This document shows positions 42,495 through 49,576 of a stretch of DNA of 49,783 bases, piece after piece. The notes below the pieces were generated by a model that did not search any database, was not told the origin of the DNA, and was given only the letters and a program-made list of their open reading frames with translations. The DNA is from Hungatella sp. Its GTDB lineage: Bacteria; Bacillota; Clostridia; Lachnospirales; Lachnospiraceae. The translations under genes were made by a program, and so were the position numbers. Positions within the stretch are counted from its first letter, which is position 1. Each line of letters begins with the position of its first letter. The stretch lies in the NCBI GenBank assembly GCA_022798105.1, contig JAAWLV010000002.1:1-49783 (forward strand), in the 5' to 3' direction.

Positions 42495-43525
42495 GCCCCG
42501 TCCTTTGTCACCACTGCCTTCACCGTCTTTACAAGTATCCGGATGTCGCCTTTTAAGCTCCAATTGTCCACATACTCCTTATCCAGCCGTACCACTTCCT
42601 CAAAATCCTTTATCTTGCTTCTTCCGCTTATCTGCCACAGGCCTGTTATCCCCGGCTTGGTGGCCAGCCTTATCCTGTGATGCCATTCATATTTCATCCA
42701 TTCGTCCACCGTCGGAGGACGGCTGCCTATCAGGCTCATCTCCCCCTTGAGCACGTTCCAGAACTGGGGAAATTCATCCAGCGAATACTTCCTGATAAAG
42801 CCTCCGATGCCCCGCTCTCCTCCGATTATCCTGGGATCGTTTTCTATCTTGAACATCATTCCGTCCTTCACCTGATTTTTTTCTGTCAGCTCCTTTTTCC
42901 GCTCCTCCGCGTCCGGGTACATACTTCTGAACTTATACATGAAAAAACGCCTCCCGTTCTTTCCAACCCGCTCCTGGACAAAAAATATGGGGCCCGGGGA
43001 ATAAAAGCAGATAACCGGCCCTATAACTATCACCAGCATAAGTGTCAGCACACACCCCACAATCCCTCCGATTATGTCTAAAAGCCGTTTGCATGCCGCC
43101 TGTTTTACGGAGATCCTGTAAAAGCTGCTGCTCAGTACCGTGTACTCTCCAAGCTTTTTCACATCCTGTCTATGGCCGTCCTGCTTTACCGCCTTTAACA
43201 GGTTTAAGTGCACCGTCACCCCCATCTCGATCAGATACCGGTAAAACCCGTCCGGAAAGGGGGCCTCCCTGGGCAGGGCGATCAGGACCTCATCCACCCA
43301 TTCCCGGCATACAAACTCAATGACCGTATCCCCGCAGGCCCCTATCTCCACGCCGTTTATCCTCTGCCCGATTCGTTCCCTTCCCTCAGCATCCATCAGG
43401 ACAACCCGCAGCATGTACTGGCTTGCGTAATTGCTGGTTCTCACGTTCTCTATGACTGTGGCTGCCACATCCCAGACAGTCACAATAATCAGGGACTTTT
43501 TCTTCCCTTTTCTATCGTGCGTCAT
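42488..43525 (-). CDS. Short polyprenyl-phosphate sugar phosphotransferase (initiating enzyme)
   Basis: 345 residues from the ATG at 43525 (GGGGGGAT upstream); a GTG at 43600 is the longer alternative. The N-terminal ~150 residues resemble the nucleotide-binding fold of CpsE-type enzymes, but the usual bundle of four or five N-terminal helices is missing. The catalytic part is complete: one membrane helix (DIIGGIVGCVLTLMLVIVIG), then FFVQERVGKNGRRFFMYKFRSM, SLDEFPQFWNVLKGEMSLIGSRPP and KPGITGLWQISGR. It places the first sugar-phosphate on the lipid carrier. Confidence 0.92.
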   Translation of the reverse strand: MTHDRKGKKKSLIIVTVWDVAATVIENVRTSNYASQYMLRVVLMDAEGRERIGQRINGVEIGACGDTVIEFVCREWVDEVLIALPREAPFPDGFYRYLIEMGVTVHLNLLKAVKQDGHRQDVKKLGEYTVLSSSFYRISVKQAACKRLLDIIGGIVGCVLTLMLVIVIGPVICFYSPGPIFFVQERVGKNGRRFFMYKFRSMYPDAEERKKELTEKNQVKDGMMFKIENDPRIIGGERGIGGFIRKYSLDEFPQFWNVLKGEMSLIGSRPPTVDEWMKYEWHHRIRLATKPGITGLWQISGRSKIKDFEEVVRLDKEYVDNWSLKGDIRILVKTVKAVVTKDGAC

Positions 43526-43596
43526 ATGTATCCCCCCGCCGCTTTCCCTTAATTCCCCTTGACATACCGGCTCTGGCGGCCGGCCAAGCGGCCTGT

Positions 43597-44280
43597 TCAC
43601 TCTCTTTTATAAATCACAGTCAATATCCCAGCCTCAGGCAGCGGTACTGTCACCGTCTTGGCCTCCGGCGCCACTTCCTTCGGTTCTATGACTTCCCATT
43701 TTTGGGATTCCCTTCCATAAAACAGGACGGACACCTCCTCAAGGCCTTTTATCAGGTTCGGAACATACACAGCCACCTCTCCGCCCCGGCCGGTAAATTC
43801 CCCGTTTTCACGGTCTCTTCCTATGATTCCGCTGGGGACTATAAGGGCATAAAACTTATCCAGCCCTTCAATCCCCGTGGCCTCTGCCAAAGATTCCCCA
43901 TTATGTATCCTCTCTATCTGTCCTGCGGCCTCCTCTGACAGGCCGGGGACGGCTGTGAAAAAATCCGTATATTCAAATATCACAGAGCCTTCCCGGGCGT
44001 TGGGTGCCTCTTTTCCCCGGCTCATTTGCTCCTTCTGGTTTTGCGTCACCGCAGCCTCCTTGGGGTTTACTGCCTCCTGTGTACCCTTAAGCCGGTCTTC
44101 CTCCTGGGATTCTCCAGTCTCCCAGGCGGTTTTTACACTGCTTTCGGCAATGCTTATGTCTTCGCCGATGTGGTTTCTTCCCCCCATCCAAGTGGAAACT
44201 CCATATCCTGCAGCCCCCAAGACACTCAGCATAATCAGCAGGGCTCTGATGATCTTCCTGTTTCTCTCTCCCATGGTCAT
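43597..44280 (-). CDS. Unknown single-pass membrane protein of the polysaccharide operon
   Basis: 227 residues. An N-terminal basic stretch and one helix (ALLIMLSVLGAAGYGVSTW) are followed by a charged linker rich in Glu, Lys and Gln, then an external domain (about residues 95-227) with FEYTDFFTAVPGLSEEAAGQIERI and a beta-rich end (VSVLFYGRESQKWEVIEPKEV). I do not recognise the family. The stop overlaps a GTG of the next gene. Position between the AP2 gene and the initiating enzyme suggests a role in regulating or anchoring the polysaccharide machinery. Confidence 0.7.
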   Translation of the reverse strand: MTMGERNRKIIRALLIMLSVLGAAGYGVSTWMGGRNHIGEDISIAESSVKTAWETGESQEEDRLKGTQEAVNPKEAAVTQNQKEQMSRGKEAPNAREGSVIFEYTDFFTAVPGLSEEAAGQIERIHNGESLAEATGIEGLDKFYALIVPSGIIGRDRENGEFTGRGGEVAVYVPNLIKGLEEVSVLFYGRESQKWEVIEPKEVAPEAKTVTVPLPEAGILTVIYKRE

Positions 44281-44318
44281 ATCCGCCTGTTTTTCTCAGA
44301 TTGCTTTTCCGCAGCTTC

Positions 44319-44813
44319 TCACCCGAAAATTTGATTTTCAGCTTTATGTCCCTGCGCCATAGCAAGCTCTCTCAAAAACCCGCCGTGCATCTCCTCCTCG
44401 GCCCTTTTTCTGGCTTCCACCGCATCCTCAAACCGATGGTAGCATCCCAGATAGTACCGCCTCCCTTTAAAGCAGATGGACGCCCGCCAGGTTCCCTTGG
44501 ATGCCCGCCAGTCCACCCCGGGGACTCCGCTGGTGTTATTTCTCCGGACTGTCCCGGCTTTAAGCATCTCCACACAGGTACCGTCAATATATGTCAGGCT
44601 GGCAAGGCCTCCTCCTGCTCTCTCCGCCCCTTCGCACCCGCAGCTTCCCACATGGCCGCTGCGCAGATAACAGGTTTTGACAACGAGTTCCTTTCCGCAC
44701 TCACAGCGGCACAGCCACGCGGTTTTGGTGCCCACGTTATCCGCAGGGCAAAGAACCGTCAGTTTCTTGTATTTCTGGCCGGCCAGATTTAGTTTTTTCC
44801 TGGAATGTGCCAT
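44319..44813 (-). CDS. AP2-domain protein with zinc-ribbon-like N-terminus, first gene of the polysaccharide operon
   Basis: 164 residues. An N-terminal segment has paired cysteines (WLCRCECGKEL and GSCGCEG) fit for metal binding. The C-terminal ~70 residues are an AP2 DNA-binding domain (NTSGVPGVDWRASKGTWRASICFKGRRYYLGCY, then EDAVEARKRAEEE). Such pairs usually occur in phage or HNH endonuclease proteins; here no HNH nuclease is seen. It is the first gene reached from the invertible promoter, so it may be a DNA-binding regulator of the operon. GAGGGCGG precedes the ATG. Confidence 0.8.
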   Translation of the reverse strand: MAHSRKKLNLAGQKYKKLTVLCPADNVGTKTAWLCRCECGKELVVKTCYLRSGHVGSCGCEGAERAGGGLASLTYIDGTCVEMLKAGTVRRNNTSGVPGVDWRASKGTWRASICFKGRRYYLGCYHRFEDAVEARKRAEEEMHGGFLRELAMAQGHKAENQIFG

Positions 44814-44835
44814 TTTATCCGCCCTCTTTCACATG

Positions 44836-44875
44836 GCCCTTTTGTCACGGAATCCGTATTCTGTGACAAAAGGGC
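44836..44875. repeat. 40-bp palindrome around the left inversion site
   Basis: Perfect 13-base arms GCCCTTTTGTCAC (44836-44848) and GTGACAAAAGGGC (44863-44875) surround the near-palindromic core of the left repeat. In the assembled orientation it would form a strong hairpin in any message entering the AP2 gene. Inversion would carry the right arm away and break it. Confidence 0.85.
44847..44864 (+). repeat. Left inverted repeat (IRL) of the DNA switch
   Basis: ACGGAATCCGTATTCTGT. It matches the reverse complement of IRR at 17 of 18 positions. The site is itself a dyad of 7-bp arms (ACxGAAT / ATTCTGT) around an asymmetric four-base core CCGT, the layout expected of a tyrosine-recombinase crossover site. 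Confidence 0.88.
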
Positions 44876-44969
44876 AGGGAAAAAGGCCTTCAAATATGGA
44901 TAATATATTATTTGGGAATAAAAAAAACACCTGACGATATGCCGCAGATGTATGAAGCCCATGAAAATG

Positions 44970-45007
44970 AAAGAACACAAATAACAAGTTTGTGGTCTTT
45001 ATTTTTG
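44970..45007 (+). terminator. Hairpin with T-tract inside the invertible segment
   Basis: AAAGAACACAAA (44970-44981) and TTTGTGGTCTTT (44989-45000) pair at 11 of 12 positions around a seven-base loop, followed by ATTTTTG on the + strand. The reverse strand also ends in a T-rich run (TTCTTTCATTTTC), so it may work both ways. It lies just behind the promoter and would insulate it from read-through in either orientation. Confidence 0.6.
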
Positions 45008-45028
45008 TACTGAATTTTTAGCTGTCTA

Positions 45029-45058
45029 TTGCAATTGAAAGCCGTACTATGGTATAAT
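45029..45058 (+). promoter_or_regulatory. Promoter in the invertible segment, currently facing away from the operon
   Basis: On the + strand, TTGCAA (45029-45034), 18 bp, then TATAAT (45053-45058) with an extended TGG. After inversion the -10 would sit at 44907-44902 on the minus strand with a start near 44895, about 80 bases before the AP2 ATG. Confidence 0.75.
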
Positions 45059-45095
45059 AGGCAAAAGAAAAAAGAACATACAGCTCTTTTGGGGA

Positions 45096-45113
45096 ACAGA
45101 ATACGGATTCTGT
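45096..45113 (-). repeat. Right inverted repeat (IRR) of the DNA switch
   Basis: The + strand reads ACAGAATACGGATTCTGT; its reverse complement matches IRL at 17 of 18 positions. It ends five bases before the recombinase stop codon. GGGG and CCCC flank it as a further short dyad. Confidence 0.88.
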
Positions 45114-45118
45114 ATCCC

Positions 45119-45976
45119 CTAACTGACCAGTCCCATCTGTTCCAGCTGCCGGGCATGCTCTGCGCCGGTAGTTATAAGGTAAATGCGCGTCGTTTCCACA
45201 CAGCTGTGCCCCAGCACATCCGCCAGTTTTACAATGTCCCCCGTCACCTGATAAAAGACGGTTGCGAACAGATGGCGAAGATTGTGGGGGAACACCTTGG
45301 AAGGTTCTACGTTCGCCTTTGCACACAGGGATTTCATGGCCCGCCATATTTTATATCGTGTCAGGCTTTTTCCGTCTTCGGCCCGAAAGATTTCGCCGGA
45401 GACGATTTTTTTTGTTTTTGCATATTTAAGCAGCTTCCTGCACAGCCTGTCCGGCAGAAGGATGGTGCGTATTTTGCCTTTAAGCGATACATCCGCCCGG
45501 CCTGCCCGCAGGGCCTCCACCGTAATATATCTTACCTCAGACACTCGGATGCCTGTGGCGCATATGCTCTCCATCACAAGAGCCAGCCATTCCGGGCACC
45601 CATAAGCGGCACCTTTAAGCAGACGGCTGTACTCCTCCTGAGTCAAATCCTGGGAGGCGTCGCGAAACGTCCTTCTCTGCCTCTTCAAAAGCCTTACCCG
45701 GCATCCGTCCCATCTCAAAAAGGCGAACAGGCTGTTGATGGCGGACAGCTTGGTGTTTACCGTAGCCGGCGCAAACCCTTCATCCAGAAGGGAATTTTTC
45801 CACTGCGCCGCCGATTCTTTCGTTACAGCCCTTCCATCCAGCCACAGGGCGAACATACGGATATCCCGCAGATACTTTTCAATGGTAGCCCCGGCCCTCT
45901 CCTCGTTGACGAGAAAACTCCTGTAATATCCGATCTGTTCTTCTGTCAGCCAATACTCAAATCCATAGTCAAGCAT
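45119..45976 (-). CDS. Tyrosine site-specific recombinase (predicted promoter invertase)
   Basis: 285 residues from the ATG at 45976, which has GGAGG eight bases upstream. The N-terminal SAM-like domain (residues about 5-95: EEQIGYYRSFLVNEERAGATIEKYLRDIRMF) is followed by the catalytic domain with all active residues: Arg in ATGIRVSEV, Lys in LKGKIRTI, HNLRH, LGHSCVETTRIYL with the nucleophile Tyr. Length and type fit XerC/D-like invertases such as those that flip promoters in clostridia. Its stop abuts the right inverted repeat. In the assembled orientation the switch promoter fires antisense into it. Confidence 0.93.
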   Translation of the reverse strand: MLDYGFEYWLTEEQIGYYRSFLVNEERAGATIEKYLRDIRMFALWLDGRAVTKESAAQWKNSLLDEGFAPATVNTKLSAINSLFAFLRWDGCRVRLLKRQRRTFRDASQDLTQEEYSRLLKGAAYGCPEWLALVMESICATGIRVSEVRYITVEALRAGRADVSLKGKIRTILLPDRLCRKLLKYAKTKKIVSGEIFRAEDGKSLTRYKIWRAMKSLCAKANVEPSKVFPHNLRHLFATVFYQVTGDIVKLADVLGHSCVETTRIYLITTGAEHARQLEQMGLVS

Positions 45977-46002
45977 AATCTGTACCTCCGCAAACACAAA
46001 CA

Positions 46003-46060
46003 GCCGTTTTCGGCACCCGCATACAATTCCATGAGGAAAACGCAGCCTGCCGGAAACGGC
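46003..46060 (-). terminator. Candidate terminator between manC and the recombinase gene
   Basis: GCCGTTTTCGGCA (46003-46015) and TGCCGGAAACGGC (46048-46060) pair at 12 of 13 positions around a 32-base loop, directly after the manC stop. On the minus strand a T-rich run (TGTTTGTGTTTG) follows. The long loop makes it a weak or regulated terminator. Confidence 0.5.
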
Positions 46061-47368
46061 CTAATATTTCTGCTTATCGTTTTTGCTGATATCCCTGCCC
46101 AGCTGAACTTCTATAAGCTGCAGTTCCTCGCAGGCGATCACCCTATGGCGGCTTCCCGCCTTCATGGAGACAATATCCCCCGTCCGGATCTCTCTTGTCA
46201 CACCCTCTACGATTGCCTGTCCCGCCCCCTGGATCACGATCCAGACTTCATCCCTGTTGCGATGGCTGTGGTAGTTCATGCCGTGCCCTGCCTTCAAAGT
46301 AACTTTGATGGTCAGACTTTCCGATCCCACATCCAGAATCCGGAAGCTTCCCCATGATTTTTCGGCAAACATGCTCTGCGGCTCAAGCTTGTCGACAAAG
46401 GGTTTGATATAGCTGGACTGATCCTTGTCAGATACCAGGATCCCGTCCGGGCTGGCGGAGATAACCACATCCTTCAGTCCCATAGCCAATATGGGGATTT
46501 CCAGCTCGTTAACAATATGGACGTTGTCGCAGCCGTCATCCATTGTGGCATTGCCCACGCAGTGTTCTTCCATGGCTTCCGTCAGCGTATTCCATGTGCC
46601 CAGATCTTTCCATTGGCCGGGAAAACGCATTACCTGAATATGCTCCTCCTTCTCCGCAACCGCATAGTCAAAGCTGATCTTCGGCAGGCTTTCAAACTTG
46701 CGCACCAGATCGTTATAATCATCAAAATCTATCATCTCGTGGACCTTGCGCAGCATGTAGCCCAGCTTATAAGAAAAAACGCCTCCGTTCCACAGCGCCC
46801 CCGCGTTATTGATATATTCGCCGGCCGTTTTGGCGTCAGGCTTCTCTTTAAAAGCCAAAACCCTGCTGACTTTTTTATTATCTGCCGGGATAATGTATCC
46901 GTATTTTTCACTGGGGTATGTAGGCTGAAGCCCCATGAGGATAAGGTTTGCCTCCCCCTTGTCTGCCTGCTGCTGCAGCTCTTTTAAAGCCTGGAAATAC
47001 TCTTCCTCCGCATAAGGGTCAACCGGACACACCACGACCGATTCCTCCGGGTTCACTCCCTGAACCTCAGAAAGATACACGCTTGCCAGGGCTATGGCAG
47101 GAAATGTATCCCGGCGGCACGGTTCCACGGAAATTCCCACCTGGCTTCCAAGCTGGTTATGGATAGAGGAAACCTGTGCCCTGCTGGTGGCAATGGTTAT
47201 CCTGGCATCCTCATCCACCGCTTTGATCTGGCGGTAGATCCGCTGAACCATGGATTCATAAGAGCCGTCCCGGGTTTTAAAGATTTTTATGAACTGTTTT
47301 GAGCGGATGTCATTGGACAGAGGCCACAGGCGCTTGCCCGATCCTCCCGATAACAACACAATGTTCAT
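46061..47368 (-). CDS. manC: Mannose-1-phosphate guanylyltransferase
   Basis: 435 residues. The nucleotidyltransferase half starts MNIVLLSGGSGKRLWPLSNDIRSKQF and has the FKEKPD and WNGGVF motifs. The C-terminal cupin (residues about 340-430: GMNYHSHRNRDEVWIVIQGAG) is the part linked with phosphomannose isomerase activity in two-function enzymes. It makes GDP-mannose, a sugar donor for the polysaccharide. It lies upstream of the recombinase and outside the invertible control, so the donor supply may be constant. GAAAGGA precedes the ATG. Confidence 0.94.
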   Translation of the reverse strand: MNIVLLSGGSGKRLWPLSNDIRSKQFIKIFKTRDGSYESMVQRIYRQIKAVDEDARITIATSRAQVSSIHNQLGSQVGISVEPCRRDTFPAIALASVYLSEVQGVNPEESVVVCPVDPYAEEEYFQALKELQQQADKGEANLILMGLQPTYPSEKYGYIIPADNKKVSRVLAFKEKPDAKTAGEYINNAGALWNGGVFSYKLGYMLRKVHEMIDFDDYNDLVRKFESLPKISFDYAVAEKEEHIQVMRFPGQWKDLGTWNTLTEAMEEHCVGNATMDDGCDNVHIVNELEIPILAMGLKDVVISASPDGILVSDKDQSSYIKPFVDKLEPQSMFAEKSWGSFRILDVGSESLTIKVTLKAGHGMNYHSHRNRDEVWIVIQGAGQAIVEGVTREIRTGDIVSMKAGSRHRVIACEELQLIEVQLGRDISKNDKQKY

Positions 47369-47426
47369 TTTCTTTTTGTTCCTTTCAAGTAATCGTACGC
47401 ATTCTTTCCTGCATAAAACAAAGAAA

Positions 47427-47459
47427 CGCCCCTTTCAAAAACAGAACGCAAAAGGGGCG
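47427..47459 (-). terminator. Intrinsic terminator of the DUF1266 lipoprotein gene
   Basis: The minus strand reads CGCCCCTTT, a 15-base loop, AAAGGGGCG, then TTTCTTTGTTTT. It lies 14 bases after the lipoprotein stop and separates it from manC. Confidence 0.85.
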
Positions 47460-47472
47460 CCTTTTCTCTGCT

Positions 47473-48780
47473 TTACCAGGTCTTCTCCAGCGTCATCCCA
47501 AAGTCAACGGCGTAGGGGTTATCGTCCCTGGTCTTCAAATCCTCATAGATCCCGCGGCGCTCATCGCTTGACTCTTCGGCCCAGTACTCGTATCCTGCCA
47601 TGTAGCTGTCCATGAGTTCATCCCATGAGCCAAACTCCGCCTGAACAATCTGTGCAACCTCCAGGGATTTGTCCAGAGCCTCTGCGTCGGTGTAATACCC
47701 AGCCGTGTAGTAGTATCCCAAAAGATTTAAGGCACGGCAGTAATCCCAGCCGTCGATGGCCTTCTCGCCTACGGTTTCATAAACCCCGTAGCAGTCCGCA
47801 AAGAACTGGGCGCTGGTCTCATCCATCTCATAAATCCCCAGGATAAACCCGGGCCTCTCCTCTGCGGCCACGCTTCCGATTCCGGATGCTTCCAGATCCT
47901 TCATGTCCTCCACAAAGGAAGTTCTGTGGCCCTCTGTGAGAATCCACTCCAGATTTTCGTCGGCTGACGCCCGGTCTGTCACATCCCACCAGCTCTCCAG
48001 CATCTGCACAACGATCGCCTTGCTGTCCTCATTGACGGGAAGTCCGCCGAACCGGTTGTAATCCCAGCCGTTTATGTCTGTAAGGACTGCGTAGGAAGCG
48101 TTGAACCACTTAACCGTGTCAGAGATCTGGATGGTGGAATTGTCCTCCGCTTCCAGAGGCGTCTCAGCAAAGGTGGCGCAGGAAGCCTTCATAGAGGCAA
48201 TCAGATCGTCGTCCATCTTTTCAGCCACATACATCAGGGAATAATAAGCGTAGTCCGTCTCGCCGTACACCAGGTAAGCCTCTGCGCTCTCCCCTTCGGA
48301 GTTGATGGAGCAGATGCTGGCAATTACATCGCTCATTCCGGGAACGGACGGCGCGTCCGTGTTCGTCTCGTCCTGAATCCCATAGCTCTCCACTACCAGA
48401 GCCTTTACGGAATCCATGCTGTCTACCGGAAGGATACTTCCCTGTTTCGGAAACTGCATCACAAGGACTGCCTCAGCCCCGTCGCTGCTTCCGGCTCCCA
48501 GCCAGAAATCCACGCCCAGATCTTCCGTGCTCCAGTCCTTGTCAAGCTTGATGGACACGGAACCGTCGCCGGTGGTAAATTCCTTCATATCCGCGGTCAG
48601 ATCTGCCTCGGTCTCCTTGGCATCCCCGCCCTTGGCGGTTTCGTCCTTAGCCTCCGTAACCTTGGCATCCTTGTTTCCTGCATCGCTAGCCTTCCCACCG
48701 CAGCCCTGCAAAAGGGACGCAGCCATAACTACGGTGATGCCGGCCGCGGCCAACATCTTTGTGCATTTTTTTACATACAT
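47473..48780 (-). CDS. Lipoprotein with C-terminal DUF1266-like domain
   Basis: 435 residues. A lipoprotein signal ends with the lipobox LLQGC (Cys27), then a Lys/Asp/Glu/Ala-rich linker. A middle region (residues about 65-200) is of unknown family. The C-terminal ~220 residues look like DUF1266: WFNASYAVLTDINGWDYNRFGGL, GWDYCRALNLLGYYYTAGYYTDAEAL, and SWDELMDSYMAGYEYWAEES. The function is unknown. It is a single gene between two terminators. AAGGAG lies about ten bases before the ATG. Confidence 0.82.
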   Translation of the reverse strand: MYVKKCTKMLAAAGITVVMAASLLQGCGGKASDAGNKDAKVTEAKDETAKGGDAKETEADLTADMKEFTTGDGSVSIKLDKDWSTEDLGVDFWLGAGSSDGAEAVLVMQFPKQGSILPVDSMDSVKALVVESYGIQDETNTDAPSVPGMSDVIASICSINSEGESAEAYLVYGETDYAYYSLMYVAEKMDDDLIASMKASCATFAETPLEAEDNSTIQISDTVKWFNASYAVLTDINGWDYNRFGGLPVNEDSKAIVVQMLESWWDVTDRASADENLEWILTEGHRTSFVEDMKDLEASGIGSVAAEERPGFILGIYEMDETSAQFFADCYGVYETVGEKAIDGWDYCRALNLLGYYYTAGYYTDAEALDKSLEVAQIVQAEFGSWDELMDSYMAGYEYWAEESSDERRGIYEDLKTRDDNPYAVDFGMTLEKTW

Positions 48781-48904
48781 ACTCGTTCTCTCTCCTTTTT
48801 CTTTTTCATCTATTCCAGGAGGCCTAGAGCAGGACCTTCCGTTGGAATCGGATTAAACTCACTCCCTGAGCGTATCACACAATGACGGCTTTTCAGGGCA
48901 AAAA

Positions 48905-48939
48905 AACGCCCTGAACTTGTCTGCTGCTGTCAGGGCGTT
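48905..48939 (-). terminator. Intrinsic terminator of efp
   Basis: The minus strand reads AACGCCCTGA, a 15-base loop, TCAGGGCGTT, then TTTTTG. It lies just after the efp stop codon. An overlapping alternative stem TCAGGGC/GCCCTGA lies at 48893-48914. Confidence 0.88.
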
Positions 48940-48950
48940 TCTTACATCTT

Positions 48951-49508
48951 TTATACTCTGGACAGGTATTCGCCTGTACGGGTGTCAATCTTGATCTTAT
49001 CCCCCTGATCCACAAACAGCGGAACATATACCGTAGCTCCCGTCTCAACAACAGCCGGCTTCGTGGCTCCCGTCGCCGTATCCCCCTTGAATCCGGGCTC
49101 CGTATCCGTAATCTCCAGCTCTACAAATAAGGGAGGCTCCACGGAAAATACCTTTCCGTTGTAGGAGCAGACCTTACAGGTCTCATTCTCTTTCACAAAT
49201 TTCAAAGCGTCGCCGATGGTATCCTTGCTTAAAGCCACCTGCTCGTAGGTGTTGGAATCCATAAAGTTATACAGATCGCCGTCTGCATACAGATACTGCA
49301 TGTCCACCCTGTCAATTCTCGCCGCCGGGAATTTCTCGGTAGGACGGAAGGTTTTCTCCACCACGCCGCCGCTGATAACATTCTTAATCTTTGTCCTGAC
49401 GAAGGCGGCGCCCTTACCTGGTTTCACATGCTGAAACTCCAAAATCTGATACACATTCCCGTCAATCTCCAAGGTAACGCCGTTTCTAAAATCGCCCGCT
49501 GATATCAT
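48951..49508 (-). CDS. efp: Translation elongation factor P
   Basis: 185 residues, normal length. It begins [44 protein letters not shown]-like, with the modification-loop lysine in KPGKGAA, and ends with the usual [13 protein letters not shown] rescues ribosomes at polyproline runs. AAGGAGG precedes the ATG. It has its own promoter and terminator. Confidence 0.97.
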   Translation of the reverse strand: MISAGDFRNGVTLEIDGNVYQILEFQHVKPGKGAAFVRTKIKNVISGGVVEKTFRPTEKFPAARIDRVDMQYLYADGDLYNFMDSNTYEQVALSKDTIGDALKFVKENETCKVCSYNGKVFSVEPPLFVELEITDTEPGFKGDTATGATKPAVVETGATVYVPLFVDQGDKIKIDTRTGEYLSRV

Positions 49509-49547
49509 AAATGATATTCCTCCTTGTATTTCGCATTAATCGCTTCT

Positions 49548-49576
49548 ATTCTATACTAAATGCTTCATAATTTCAA
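49548..49576 (-). promoter_or_regulatory. Promoter of efp
   Basis: On the minus strand, TTGAAA (49576-49571), 17 bp, then TAGAAT (49553-49548), about 40 bases before the efp start codon. Confidence 0.6.

Larger units (their letters stand above)
44865..45095. mobile_element. Predicted 231-bp invertible promoter segment
   Basis: Non-coding DNA between IRL and IRR, next to a complete tyrosine recombinase gene and directly upstream of the polysaccharide operon. It holds a perfect ATAATATATTAT palindrome near 44900, a terminator-like hairpin (44970-45000) and an extended -10 promoter (45029-45058). As assembled, that promoter points to the + strand, away from the operon. No second strong promoter towards the operon is seen; only a weak AT-rich candidate exists near 44900-44910. 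Confidence 0.85.

Noticed and set aside
44865-45095. The recombinase and repeats considered as an integrative element or prophage remnant
   Set aside because: The enclosed segment is only 231 bp and has no cargo genes, excisionase or phage genes; inverted rather than direct repeats fit inversion, not excision.
45029-46357. 442-codon + strand ORF antisense to the recombinase and manC, starting near the switch promoter
   Set aside because: Both opposite-strand genes are complete and well conserved; this frame has no recognisable motif, its start lies upstream of the predicted transcription start, and its composition is that of a shadow frame.
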